Assembly: GCA_044356555.1 (NCBI GenBank)
Contig: JBIKWB010000004.1
Coordinates: forward strand, 62,001 to 126,000
Direction of reading: 5' to 3'
From: Tous-C4FEB sp044356555
GTDB lineage: Bacteria; Verrucomicrobiota; Verrucomicrobiia; Opitutales; Opitutaceae
DNA: 64,000 nucleotides
Part shown: in pieces, positions 36,538-45,635 of the stretch
How positions within the stretch are numbered: the stretch's first letter is position 1
Layout of the letters: each line of letters opens with the position of its first letter
Made by a program: the position numbers and the translations under genes
Notes under the pieces: generated by a model
Told to the model about the DNA's origin: nothing
Seen by the model: the letters and a program-made list of their open reading frames with translations, nothing else
The model's database searches: none

Positions 36538-38976
36538 ATGCGCCGCTCCTTCCTGCCGACCCTCCCCACCCTCCTGCTCGCCGCCACCCTCGCCCCCGTT
36601 TTGCCCGCGCAAACCGAATCCGGCTTCAAACTCCCCTCCGCCGCCCTCGCCGCCCTCGTCGATGCTCCGCTCACGCCCACCGTGAGCCTCAGTCCCGACA
36701 AATCCATGCTCCTCCTCCTCGAGCGCTCCGCCCTCCCGCCGCTCACCGAGCTCGCCCAACCCGAGCTCCGCCTCGCCGGCCTCCGCCTCAACCCCACCAC
36801 CAACGGCCCCAGCCGCGAGCCCTACACCACCGGCCTCGTCCTCAACTCCCTCGCCGGCGGCGCCGAACGCCGCATCACCGGCCTCCCCGCCGGCGCCCGC
36901 CTCAACCACGTGAGCTGGTCCCGCGACAACCGGCACCTCGCCTTCACCGTTACCCTCGAAACGTCCATCGAGCTCTGGGCCGCCGACACCGCGACCGCCA
37001 CCGCCCGCCGCCTGACCGCCCGCCCGCTCAACCTCACCACCGAAACGCCCGGCTGGCTCGATGCCGCCACGCTCATCGTGCCCTTCATCCCCGCTGATCG
37101 CGGCGCGCCCCCGCCCGAGCCCCGCGTCCCCGCCGGCCCCGTCATCCAGGAGAATCTCGGGGGTAAACGCCCGTCGCGCACTTACCAAGACCTGCTCGCC
37201 AACGCCCACGACGAAGCCCTCTTCGATCACTACACCACCTCCGAGCTCGCCCTTGTGACCCTCGACGGCACGGTCACGCCGCTCAACCAGCGCGGCAGCT
37301 TCGCCCTCGTCGCCCCGTCGCCCGACGGCCGCTACGTCCTCCTCCACACCCTCCACCGGCCCTATTCTTATCTCGTCCCCGCCGGCCGCTTCCCCACCGC
37401 GATCACCGTCGTTGATCGCTCGGGCAAAACCGTTCACACGCTCGCCGATCTCCCGCTCGCCGAGAGCATCCCGATTCCCACCGGTTCCGTCCGCACCGGC
37501 CCGCGCAGCGTCACGTGGCGCGCCGATGCCCCCGCCACGCTGAGTTGGCTCGAAGCCCTCGACGGCGGCGACGCCGGCAAATCCGCCGAGCTGCGCGACG
37601 CCTGGTTCACCCTCGCCGCGCCCTTCACCCAAAAGCCCGTCACCCAACACCGCTTCGCTCTCCGCGTCGCCGGCCCGGTCACCTGGGGCGACGACCAACA
37701 CGCCATCATCAACGAATCCTGGTGGAAGACCCGCACGGTCCGCACTTGGCTCGTCGCCCCCGGCACGCCCGGTTCCGCGCCCACCCTCCTCTTTGAGCGC
37801 TCCTCCGAAGACCGCTACAAAAACCCCGGCTCCCCCGTCCTCGCGCGCAACCAATTCGGCCGCCTGACGCTCCTCCTCAGCCCCGACCGCACCAAAATCT
37901 ACCTCGACGGCGAGGGCGCGTCGCCCGAGGGCAACCAACCGTTCCTCGACGAGTTCACGCTCGCGACCAAGACCACGCGCCGCCTCTGGCGCTCCGCTGC
38001 GCCCGCCTTCGAGAGCTTCATCACCTTCTCCGATGCCACCCTCAAACGCGCGCTCACCTCACGCGAATCCGTCACCGACGCGCCCAACTATTTCATCCGC
38101 GATCTCACCACCGGCCACCTCACGCCCGTCACCTCGTTCCCGAATCCCTATCCCGCCTTCGCGTCCGTCCGCAAAGACCTCATCCAATACAAACGCCCCG
38201 ACGGCATCGCCCTCTCCGGCACCCTGTATCTGCCCCCCGGCTACAAATCCACCGACGGCCCGCTGCCCACGCTGCTCTGGGCCTACCCGCAGGAATTCAA
38301 AAGCGCCGATGCCGCCGGCCAGATCAAGGACTCGCCCTACCGCTTCATCCGCGTGAGCCCGCTCGGGCCGCTGCCGTTCCTCCTCGCCGGCTACGCCGTG
38401 CTCGCCGACCCGACCATGCCGATCATCGGCGAAGGCAAGACCGAGCCCAACGACACCTACGTCCCGCAACTCGTCGCCAGCGCCAAGGCCGCCATCGACG
38501 AACTCGTGCGCCGCGGCATCACCGACCGCAATCGCGTCGCCGTCGGCGGCCACAGCTACGGCGCCTTCATGACCGCCAATCTCCTCGCGCACTCCGATCT
38601 CTTCCGCGCCGGCCTCGCCCGCAGCGGCGCCTACAACCGCACGCTCACGCCCTTCGGCTTCCAATCCGAAGAGCGCACCATCTGGCAGGCGCCCCAGGTC
38701 TACGCCGCGATGTCGCCCTTCAACCACGCCGACAAAGTCAAAGACCCGCTCCTCCTCATCCACGGCGAAGCCGACAACAACGCCGGCACCTTTCCGATCC
38801 AGAGCGAGCGGTTCTACAACGCCCTCAAAGGCCACGGCGCCACCACCCGCCTCACGTTTCTCCCCCACGAGTCGCACGGCTACCGCGCCCGCGAAAACGT
38901 CCTCCACATGCTCTGGGAAATGGAGCATTGGCTCGACACCTACGTGAAGCCCCCGGCGAAAGACAAAAAACTCTAA
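36538..38976 (+). CDS. Secreted S9 prolyl oligopeptidase, glutamyl-endopeptidase-like
   Basis: An 812-residue protein with a signal peptide (PTLPTLLLAATLAPVLPAQ). The large N-terminal part (about 40-530) is a beta-propeller. The C-terminal hydrolase has LLWAYPQEFKS, the nucleophile Ser in GGHSYGAFMT, the Asp in HGEADNNAGT and the His in HESHGYRAREN. The LWAYP.EFK and GTFPIQSERFYNAL motifs match the glutamyl endopeptidase (S9D) branch. It probably degrades peptides in the periplasm. It is divergent from the MATE gene, and a palindromic repeat begins two bases after the stop codon. Confidence 0.9.
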   Translation: MRRSFLPTLPTLLLAATLAPVLPAQTESGFKLPSAALAALVDAPLTPTVSLSPDKSMLLLLERSALPPLTELAQPELRLAGLRLNPTTNGPSREPYTTGLVLNSLAGGAERRITGLPAGARLNHVSWSRDNRHLAFTVTLETSIELWAADTATATARRLTARPLNLTTETPGWLDAATLIVPFIPADRGAPPPEPRVPAGPVIQENLGGKRPSRTYQDLLANAHDEALFDHYTTSELALVTLDGTVTPLNQRGSFALVAPSPDGRYVLLHTLHRPYSYLVPAGRFPTAITVVDRSGKTVHTLADLPLAESIPIPTGSVRTGPRSVTWRADAPATLSWLEALDGGDAGKSAELRDAWFTLAAPFTQKPVTQHRFALRVAGPVTWGDDQHAIINESWWKTRTVRTWLVAPGTPGSAPTLLFERSSEDRYKNPGSPVLARNQFGRLTLLLSPDRTKIYLDGEGASPEGNQPFLDEFTLATKTTRRLWRSAAPAFESFITFSDATLKRALTSRESVTDAPNYFIRDLTTGHLTPVTSFPNPYPAFASVRKDLIQYKRPDGIALSGTLYLPPGYKSTDGPLPTLLWAYPQEFKSADAAGQIKDSPYRFIRVSPLGPLPFLLAGYAVLADPTMPIIGEGKTEPNDTYVPQLVASAKAAIDELVRRGITDRNRVAVGGHSYGAFMTANLLAHSDLFRAGLARSGAYNRTLTPFGFQSEERTIWQAPQVYAAMSPFNHADKVKDPLLLIHGEADNNAGTFPIQSERFYNALKGHGATTRLTFLPHESHGYRARENVLHMLWEMEHWLDTYVKPPAKDKKL

Positions 38977-38978
38977 AA

Positions 38979-39006
38979 GTAGGGCGGGTTCTCCGAACCG
39001 CCCTCC
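38979..39006 (+). repeat. Palindromic repeat, GTAGGG family, single copy
   Basis: A 28-bp near-perfect palindrome beginning GTAGGGCGGGTT, with the centre CTCCG and the other arm AACCGCCC. It starts two bases after the S9 peptidase stop codon. The GTAGGG...CTCCGA...CCCTCC skeleton is shared with the elements at 49271 and 56130. It may act as an mRNA-stabilising or terminator hairpin or be a mobile REP-like unit. Confidence 0.7.
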
Positions 39007-39041
39007 ACGCCGGTCCTTCGGCCCCGAAATCGTTCACGCCG

Positions 39042-39140
39042 ATTGAAAACGAGAAAACCATCGACTCCTCCACCGGCAAACCGGTCGTGAAAGACTCCGC
39101 CGAGGAAAAAGCCATCATCGAGCGATCGTTGAAAAAATGA
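39042..39140 (+). pseudogene. Possible remnant of a small Lys/Glu-rich protein
   Basis: An open stretch of about 32 codons reads IENEKTIDSSTGKPVVKDSA then EEKAIIERSLKK and a stop. The composition is protein-like and unlike the GC-shadow frames nearby, but no start or ribosome-binding site precedes it. It lies between the palindromic repeat and glpK. It may be the tail of a gene cut by the repeat. Support is weak. Confidence 0.22.
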
Positions 39141-39189
39141 ACGAGGCTGCCGCCGCCGTGACCTTCGGCCCCGCCCCCACACCCGCTCC

Positions 39190-40689
39190 ATGAGCCAAAA
39201 ATTCATCCTCGCCCTCGACCAAGGCACCACCTCCTCGCGCGCCCTCGTCTTCGATCACCGCGGCCGCGTCGTCGCCAAGGCCCAACAAGAATTCCCCCAA
39301 TACTTTCCTAAACCCGGCTGGGTCGAGCACGACCCCGCCGATCTTTGGGAAACCACCCGCCGCACCGCCGTCGCCGCCGTCGCCGAGGCCAATCTCACCG
39401 GCGCCAACCTCGCCGCGCTCGGCCTCACCAACCAGCGCGAGACCACGCTGCTCTGGGAACGCGCCACCGGTCGCCCGCTTCACCGCGCGATCGTCTGGCA
39501 GGACCGCCGCACCGCCGCCCTCTGCGTAAAATTAAAAAAACGCGGACTCGAACCGCTCTTCCGCGAGAAAACCGGCCTCCTTCTCGACCCCTATTTCTCG
39601 GGCACGAAACTCGCCTGGCTGCTCGACCACATCCCCGGCGCCCGCCGCCGCGCCGCCCGCGGCGAACTCGCCTTCGGCACCGTCGATACCTGGCTGCTCT
39701 GGCAACTCACCGGCGGCAAAGTTCACGCTACCGATGTCTCCAACGCCTCGCGCACCCTCCTGCTCAATCTCCGCACCGGCGATTGGGACCCCGACCTCCT
39801 GAAACTTCTCCGCATTCCCCGCGAGGTCCTTCCCGTCGTCCGCTCCAGCAGCGAAGTTTACGGCCACGTCGAGACGATCCCCGCGCTCGACGGCGTACCC
39901 ATCGCGGGCATCGCCGGCGACCAACAAGCCGCCCTCTTCGGCCAAGCGTGCTTTCGCCCCGGTCTCGCCAAGAACACCTACGGCATCGGTTGTTTCCTCC
40001 TGCTGCACACCGGTCAAAAACCCGTCGTTTCTAAACACCAACTGCTCTCCACCATTGCGTGGCGGCTCGGCCCGTCCGCCCCGCTCGAATACGCACTCGA
40101 AGGTGGCGTCTTCATCGGCGGCGCCGTCGTGCAATGGCTCCGCGACGGTCTTGGTCTTGTCGCCGCATCCGCCGACATCGAGCCCCTCGCCACGCGCGTC
40201 CCGGATAACGGCGGCGTCTTCTTCGTCCCCGCCTTCACCGGCCTCGGCGCGCCGCATTGGGACGCCTCCGCCCGCGGCGCCATCGTCGGCCTCACCCGCG
40301 GCACGACCGCCGCCCACGTCGCGCGTGCCGCCCTCGAAAGCATCGCCTACCAAAGCGCCGACCTGCTCGCCGCCATGCAGGCCGATTCGAAAATCAAACT
40401 CCGTGAACTCCGCGTGGACGGCGGCGCCACCGTCAACGCCGCGCTCATGCAATTCCAAGCCGATCTCCTCCGCGTCCCCGTAGTCCGCCCACGCGTCACG
40501 GAGACGACCGCCCTCGGCGCTGCCTACCTCGCCGGCCTCGCCGTGGGTTTTTGGAAAAACCGCGCCGAGATCGCCGCCCAATGGACCGAGGATCGCCGCT
40601 TCCGCCCCGCCCCCAACCGCGCCGCGATGAAAAAACTCCAAACCACCTGGCACCGCGCCGTCGCCCGCGCGAAGGACTGGGCGCAGTGA
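39190..40689 (+). CDS. glpK: Glycerol kinase
   Basis: A 499-residue FGGY-family sugar kinase making glycerol-3-phosphate. Signatures are the N-terminal phosphate loop LALDQGTTSSRALVFD, substrate residues TNQRETTLLWE and WQDRRT, DVSNASRTLLLNL, GIAGDQQAALFGQ and the KNTYGIGCFLL/FVPAFTGLGAPHWD segments. The length is typical. No glpF or glpD is adjacent. Instead, its stop (TGA 40687-40689) overlaps the GTG start of an acyl-carrier-like protein, implying coupled expression and a link between glycerol-3-phosphate and lipid synthesis (inference). Confidence 0.95.
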   Translation: MSQKFILALDQGTTSSRALVFDHRGRVVAKAQQEFPQYFPKPGWVEHDPADLWETTRRTAVAAVAEANLTGANLAALGLTNQRETTLLWERATGRPLHRAIVWQDRRTAALCVKLKKRGLEPLFREKTGLLLDPYFSGTKLAWLLDHIPGARRRAARGELAFGTVDTWLLWQLTGGKVHATDVSNASRTLLLNLRTGDWDPDLLKLLRIPREVLPVVRSSSEVYGHVETIPALDGVPIAGIAGDQQAALFGQACFRPGLAKNTYGIGCFLLLHTGQKPVVSKHQLLSTIAWRLGPSAPLEYALEGGVFIGGAVVQWLRDGLGLVAASADIEPLATRVPDNGGVFFVPAFTGLGAPHWDASARGAIVGLTRGTTAAHVARAALESIAYQSADLLAAMQADSKIKLRELRVDGGATVNAALMQFQADLLRVPVVRPRVTETTALGAAYLAGLAVGFWKNRAEIAAQWTEDRRFRPAPNRAAMKKLQTTWHRAVARAKDWAQ

Positions 40690-41180
40690 ATCTCTCGTCT
40701 GCATTTTTCGATCACGTTGCCTTCTCGGCCAAGGTTCTCGCTGCGTTTACCCTTGTCGTCGGCCTCGCCTTATCATGGCGCTCCGTGCATCGCCGCGACG
40801 CCCGTGCCCGGAAACGCGCAGCCAACCACATGGCGAAAAATCCTGCCCTCGATCCTGCCGTCTTTGCCGCAACCTACTTCCCCGCCGACCAAGCCGCCGT
40901 CGCCCGTCGCCTACGCGAACTCCTCACCCCGCACCTCCCTTTCGACCTCGCCCGCCTCCATCCCGACGACCGCCTCATCGAAGATCTCCGCATGGACGCC
41001 CTCGATTCGATGGCCACCTTGGAATTCATCTTCTCCGTCGAAAAAGAATTCTCGATCAAACTGCCGGAAGCCGATTTCGCCCAAATTCTTACCCTCCGCG
41101 ACCTCACCGCTTGTATCGTCCGGCTCCTTGCCCAAAGCAGCGGCCAGGCGGCGCCCGAACTACCTTCTCCTTGCCAGTAA
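40686..41180 (+). CDS. Acyl carrier-like protein, apparently membrane-tethered
   Basis: A 164-residue protein if started at GTG 40686, which overlaps the glpK stop and follows an AGGA ribosome-binding motif at good spacing. The N-terminus carries a hydrophobic helix (VLAAFTLVVGLALSW) and a basic stretch (RRDARARKRAANH). The C-terminal 80 residues are an acyl-carrier domain: LRMDALDSMATLEFIFSVEKEFSIKLPE, with the DSM serine as the likely phosphopantetheine site. A tethered ACP is unusual. The alternative ATG at 40830 would give a soluble 116-residue ACP, but it lacks a well-placed ribosome-binding site. Fatty-acid or phospholipid metabolism is the likely role. Confidence 0.72.
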   Translation: MNLSSAFFDHVAFSAKVLAAFTLVVGLALSWRSVHRRDARARKRAANHMAKNPALDPAVFAATYFPADQAAVARRLRELLTPHLPFDLARLHPDDRLIEDLRMDALDSMATLEFIFSVEKEFSIKLPEADFAQILTLRDLTACIVRLLAQSSGQAAPELPSPCQ

Positions 41181-41198
41181 TACCGCCCTTGGTATTAC
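41177..41198. promoter_or_regulatory. Perfect inverted repeat, probable antitoxin operator
   Basis: A perfect 8-bp inverted repeat (GTAATACC and GGTATTAC) with a 6-bp spacer. It lies 7 bp before the antitoxin start and overlaps the stop codon of the ACP gene. AbrB-fold antitoxins repress their own operon by binding such palindromes, so it is a strong operator candidate. Confidence 0.6.
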
Positions 41199-41205
41199 CA
41201 CACGC

Positions 41206-41439
41206 ATGGTCATCACGAGCAAAGGACAGGTCACCATCCCGCAGCGCATCCGCAACCGCCACGGCCTCAAGCCCGGCACCACGGTCGAGTTTGTCTCCGA
41301 GGGCGGCAAAGTCCTGCTGCGCCCCGCCAAAACCTCGCGCAATCCCATCGACGCTTGGCTGAAACAGGCCACCGGCGCCGCCAAAGGCCGATTTACCACC
41401 GCGGAAATCATGAAGCTCACCCGGGGTGAGGCTCGATGA
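41206..41439 (+). CDS. AbrB/MazE-family antitoxin
   Basis: A 77-residue DNA-binding protein with a SpoVT/AbrB swapped-hairpin N-terminus (MVITSKGQVTIPQRIR, LKPGTTVEFVSEGGKVLLRP) and a C-terminal tail that would neutralise the toxin. It overlaps the PIN-domain toxin start by four bases (ATGA). The palindrome just upstream suggests autoregulation. The system is a type II VapBC-like pair. Confidence 0.9.
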   Translation: MVITSKGQVTIPQRIRNRHGLKPGTTVEFVSEGGKVLLRPAKTSRNPIDAWLKQATGAAKGRFTTAEIMKLTRGEAR

Positions 41440-41843
41440 GCCGGATGCTCGATACCAACGTCCTGCTGGATATCCTTACTGCCGATCCCAAATGGCTCGC
41501 TTGGTCTTCCGCGCGTTTCCGCGAAGCGGCGGCAGTCGGCCCCATTCCGATTAACCCGATTATCTACGCCGAATTGGCCGCAGGCTTCGATTCAAGCGCC
41601 GAACTCGATCACTGGCTCCAACCTTCGCGCTTCAAGCGTCTGCCGCTTTCGTTCGAGGCCGGCTTTCGAGCCGGCCACGCCTTCGTTGAATATCGCCGGC
41701 GAGGCGGTGCAAGGACCTCCCCTCTGCCCGACTTCTACATCGGAGCGCATGCCGAGACCGCCGGACTGACTCTTGTGACCCGCGATGCGGCCCGCTACCG
41801 CACTTACTTTCCGAAGCTCAAGCTGATCGCCCCGGAGGATTGA
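41436..41843 (+). CDS. PIN-domain ribonuclease toxin, VapC-like
   Basis: A 135-residue PIN-fold RNase. Expected acidic residues are present: Asp6 in MLDTNVLLDIL, Glu in YAELA, Asp in LPDFYIGAHA and Asp in VTRDAARY. VapC toxins cleave tRNA or rRNA; the target here is unknown. Translation is coupled to the antitoxin. The pair sits between lipid genes (glpK-ACP and a sterol-desaturase family enzyme), probably by insertion. Confidence 0.9.
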   Translation: MSRMLDTNVLLDILTADPKWLAWSSARFREAAAVGPIPINPIIYAELAAGFDSSAELDHWLQPSRFKRLPLSFEAGFRAGHAFVEYRRRGGARTSPLPDFYIGAHAETAGLTLVTRDAARYRTYFPKLKLIAPED

Positions 41844-41916
41844 CCCTTCGCAATGCGGGCGCGTCAAGGCGCCCCACCCGCGTAACCCGCCCCACGCCCA
41901 TCCCGTCTCCGCCCCC

Positions 41917-42753
41917 GTGAACGAACTCTGGAACCCCGCCCGCCTCGCCCTCGGCTTCGTGATCCTCTTCGCGCTCTTCGTGCCGCTGGAGACGCTCTTC
42001 CCGATCGTCCGGCGCCAATTCTGGCAACGCCCCGGACTCCGCGCCGATCTCATCCACTTCTTCGTCACCGGCGGCATCCGCAAACTCCTGACGCTTTTCG
42101 TCGTCTTCGGCCTCATCCAGGCCCTCGGCTTTCTCGTTTACCCGCCGCTCCAGCAAAGCCTGCTCGCGCTCCCGCGTTGGTCGCAGTTCCTGATCGCGAT
42201 TTTTATCTTCGAACTCGGCACCTATTGGGGCCACCGCTGGGCCCACACCGTGCCGTTTCTCTGGCGCTTCCACGCCGTCCACCACTCCAGCGAGCACCTC
42301 GACTGGGCCGCCGCCAGCCGCCTCCATCCCGTCGACCAGACTTTTATCCGCATCTGCGGCATCATCCCCGTCTATCTCCTCGGCTTCACCAAAGAGACCT
42401 TCGGTTTCCTCATCGCGATCGACGGTCTGCTCGCGATTTTCATCCACGCCAACGTCCGCTTCCGCTTCGGTCCGCTCGAGCGCCTCATCGCCACCCCCGC
42501 CTTCCATCACTGGCATCACGCCAACGAGGACGCCGCCACCACCAACAAAAACTTCTCCGGCCTTCTCCCCGGCTTTGATTGGCTCTTCGGCACGCTCCAC
42601 CTCCCCGCGCGCTACCCCAACCGCTACGGCATCGACGAGCCCATGCCCGACTCCTACCTCGGCCAACTCGCCCAACCGTTTCGCTCGTCTCCGACCTCTC
42701 CCGCTCCGCCCGCGCCGGCCACCGCCCCGGTCGGCGAGAAATCATCTCATTGA
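41917..42753 (+). CDS. Sterol desaturase/fatty acid hydroxylase family membrane enzyme
   Basis: A 278-residue integral membrane di-iron oxygenase. Three His-cluster motifs are seen: HRWAH, HAVHHSSEH and HHWHH, as in the fatty acid hydroxylase superfamily. Four to five hydrophobic helices surround them. It may hydroxylate or desaturate a lipid acyl or hopanoid/sterol-like chain; the substrate is unknown. The start is GTG 41917, with no better ATG nearby. Confidence 0.9.
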   Translation: MNELWNPARLALGFVILFALFVPLETLFPIVRRQFWQRPGLRADLIHFFVTGGIRKLLTLFVVFGLIQALGFLVYPPLQQSLLALPRWSQFLIAIFIFELGTYWGHRWAHTVPFLWRFHAVHHSSEHLDWAAASRLHPVDQTFIRICGIIPVYLLGFTKETFGFLIAIDGLLAIFIHANVRFRFGPLERLIATPAFHHWHHANEDAATTNKNFSGLLPGFDWLFGTLHLPARYPNRYGIDEPMPDSYLGQLAQPFRSSPTSPAPPAPATAPVGEKSSH

Positions 42754-42871
42754 CTGCCCGCCCCGCGGGCCCCGGTTTTCGCCGGGAAAATTTCCGGCGC
42801 TCGCCCTTAACACCAATTTTTTGCGTTTGCGCATTGTCTCCCTTCTGCCGGCGACCAATCTCCCGCGCATA

Positions 42872-45586
42872 ATGCGACCATTCGTCCGCACCGCGTTCCG
42901 CTTTTTTGCTGTCACTCTCGCCTTATCGTTCGCCGTCCGTTCCGCCGAAGACTCCACCCTGCCGCCCGCCCTGGCGTCCCTCCGCCAAAAGGCCGAATCC
43001 GGCAACGCCATCGCCCAATACAATCTCGGCCTCGCCTACGCGCAGGGGCGCGGCATTCCCGTCAATCTCCCCGAGGCTTTCGTTTGGCTCAATCTCGCCG
43101 CGGACTCCGGCGCCAAGGGCCGCGAACTCGAAGCCTTGCTCCGTGAGCTTACGCCCGAGCAAATGAGCGAGGGCCTTCGGCAGCTCGCCACCCGCCCACC
43201 CGTCCGCCGACCCGCCCCGCGTCCCGCTTCGCCCGCCCCGGCCGAAGCCGCCAAGACCGAACCCGACTCACCCCGCGAGCAACTGCCCGCACCCAACGAG
43301 GTCGCCGTTGCCGCCCCCGAATCGCCCGAGCAATCCGCTCAGCTCGCCACCCTCTCCGCCCAACTCGCGACCCTCACCGCCGAGAAGGCCGCCCAAGCCT
43401 CCGAACTCACGATCTTGCGTCGCGATCTTTCCAGCGCCCGTTTCGCCGCCTCCCAAGCTTCCACTCTCAGCGCCCGCCTGGCCAAGCTCACGGCCGAGGC
43501 CGAATCCGCCCGCGCCGCCGCCGCCCAAGCACGCGCCGCCGCCGAAACCGCATCCGCCCGCGCCGCCGAACTCACCGCCCAAATCACCGCCCTCGAGACG
43601 GAAAAATCCACGCTCTCGGCCCGCCTGGCTGCGACCGAGAAATCGCCGTCAACCGAACTTTCCGCCCTCACTTCGCAACTCGCTGCCACGCAGGCCCAGC
43701 TCTCCGACGCCCAGTCCCAACTCTCGACCGCGCGCAGCCAGCAATCGTCGCTGGTCACCGAAAAGACCTCCCTCACCAACCGGGTTTTCGAACTCGATAC
43801 CGAGACTGCCGCCCTCCGCTCCGATCTCGCAGCCGCCCGCAAACAACTCGACGCCGGCTCCACCACCACCGCGGAGGTCGCCGCGCTGCAAATCCAGCTC
43901 TTGACCGCGAAAACCGACCAGACCAACCGCCTCGCCGAGGCCGAAAAAACCGCCGCCACTCAACTCGCCGCCTCCAACCGCCAATTCGCATCCGTCACCG
44001 CTGAAAAAGCCGCCCTTTCCTCCGCCCAAAGCGCGCTGCAAGAGCGACTCGCCACCGCCCAAGCCGAGATCCAGAAACTTCGTGATGCGCTGGCGATCGG
44101 CGCAAACACCGCCGCCGAGCTCGCCGCCAACCGGGAAAAACTCGCCGCCTTGGAGCAATCCACCGCCGCCCAAATTACCGCGCTCACCACCCAATCCACC
44201 ACCGATCGCTCCCGGATAACCGCCCTCAACGCGGAGCAATCCGCCCTGAAGCAAAAACTCGCCGCCGCCGAACTCCAAGCGGCCCGCGCTCAACCTCTCG
44301 CCGATCAAGTCGCCGCACTCACCACGCAACTCTCCGCCGCGCAGTCGGCCGTTGCCGGCCTAACCCAGGAAAAGAACGTCCGCGCCGCCGCCGAATCCCG
44401 TGCCGCTGCCCTCACCGAAAAAATCTCGGCGGTCGAAAAATCCTTCGCCGACGAACGCGCCGCCATGAACGCGCAGTTGTCCGCCGCCCGCGCACAGATC
44501 GCATCCCTTCAGGCAGATCGAAACACCGCCATCGAAAAACTCGCAGCCGCCGAGAAATCCGCCGCCGCCGACCAATCGACGCTCAACACCCGGCTTGCCG
44601 ACGCCCAGGCGGAACTCGCCTCTTCCAAGGAAAAACTGGCCGCATCCGCCTCAGCCGCCGCCGATCTCACCGCCCTCAAGGACCAGCTTTCGAAGGCTCA
44701 ATCCCAGCTCGCCGCGGTCACCACCGCCAAAGCCGAAGCCGCCGCCGATTCCGCCTCTCAGCTTACCTCCCTCAGGACCGAGCTGGCCGCCCTCAAATCC
44801 CAACTTGCCTCCAGCCGTACCGACCTTGAAACCGCCCGCGAGAAACTCGCCGCCCTTCCGCCGGCTTCACCCCCCGTCAGCCCGGAAATCACCGCCCAAC
44901 TCGACGACACCCGCCTCAAACTCGACGCCGCTCTCCGTTCGTTCACCGCCTTGCAAAAGGAAAATGATGCCCTCCGCTCGGCCGCGACCAAAACCGTCGA
45001 TGCCGCCAAGCTTGAGACGGCGCTCCGCAGCTACGCCTTGCTCCAACAAGAAAACGACGCCCTGAAAGCCAGCGCCACCGAGGTCTCGGCACTCACATCT
45101 CAGCTCGCCGCCGCTCGCAGCCAAGTTCCGGCCCTCACTTCCGAAATCGCCGACCTCAAGTCACAGCTCGTCACCGCCACCGCCGCACCTGCGCCGACCG
45201 GCGACGATCCCGTCCAATTGCGCCGCCAGCTCGACGACGTCAGCAACAAGCTGAACATCGCTCTGCGCAGCTACACGACCCTCGCGACCGAAAACGACCG
45301 CCTCAAGGCCGTCGCCGCCGAGCGTGACGCCCAGCCCGCCGCCCGACCCGTTTCCGCCCCGACGCGTGCCGCCGCCCCGCCGCAAGTGCCAAGCCCGACC
45401 GCGCCGGTGGCAAACCCCGCCGCCCCGGCCCGCCAACACCGCGTCGCCGCCGGTGAAACCCTCGAGAAAATCGCCCTCCGTTATTACAACGATACGGCCC
45501 GTTGGCCCGAGATTTTGGCCGCCAACCGCGCCCAACTCCTTACCGACAAAGCCCTGCTCGTCAGCCGCGTGCTTGTAATTCCCTAA
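42872..45586 (+). CDS. Large coiled-coil LysM protein with Sel1-like N-terminus
   Basis: A 904-residue secreted protein. A signal peptide is followed by one Sel1-type repeat (AIAQYNLGLAYAQGRGIPVN), a Pro-rich linker and about 650 residues of heptad coiled coil rich in Ala/Lys/Glu. It ends with a peptidoglycan-binding LysM motif (HRVAAGETLEKIALRYY). The structure suggests a long rod tethered to the cell wall, perhaps part of envelope architecture or division. The next gene is a shorter coiled-coil LysM lipoprotein 49 nt downstream, so the two are probably partners. No catalytic motif is seen. Confidence 0.85.
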   Translation: MRPFVRTAFRFFAVTLALSFAVRSAEDSTLPPALASLRQKAESGNAIAQYNLGLAYAQGRGIPVNLPEAFVWLNLAADSGAKGRELEALLRELTPEQMSEGLRQLATRPPVRRPAPRPASPAPAEAAKTEPDSPREQLPAPNEVAVAAPESPEQSAQLATLSAQLATLTAEKAAQASELTILRRDLSSARFAASQASTLSARLAKLTAEAESARAAAAQARAAAETASARAAELTAQITALETEKSTLSARLAATEKSPSTELSALTSQLAATQAQLSDAQSQLSTARSQQSSLVTEKTSLTNRVFELDTETAALRSDLAAARKQLDAGSTTTAEVAALQIQLLTAKTDQTNRLAEAEKTAATQLAASNRQFASVTAEKAALSSAQSALQERLATAQAEIQKLRDALAIGANTAAELAANREKLAALEQSTAAQITALTTQSTTDRSRITALNAEQSALKQKLAAAELQAARAQPLADQVAALTTQLSAAQSAVAGLTQEKNVRAAAESRAAALTEKISAVEKSFADERAAMNAQLSAARAQIASLQADRNTAIEKLAAAEKSAAADQSTLNTRLADAQAELASSKEKLAASASAAADLTALKDQLSKAQSQLAAVTTAKAEAAADSASQLTSLRTELAALKSQLASSRTDLETAREKLAALPPASPPVSPEITAQLDDTRLKLDAALRSFTALQKENDALRSAATKTVDAAKLETALRSYALLQQENDALKASATEVSALTSQLAAARSQVPALTSEIADLKSQLVTATAAPAPTGDDPVQLRRQLDDVSNKLNIALRSYTTLATENDRLKAVAAERDAQPAARPVSAPTRAAAPPQVPSPTAPVANPAAPARQHRVAAGETLEKIALRYYNDTARWPEILAANRAQLLTDKALLVSRVLVIP

Positions 45587-45635
45587 ACCGTTCCTATTCC
45601 TACTTATACCCGTTCCGCCTCAAACCCTCCACGTC

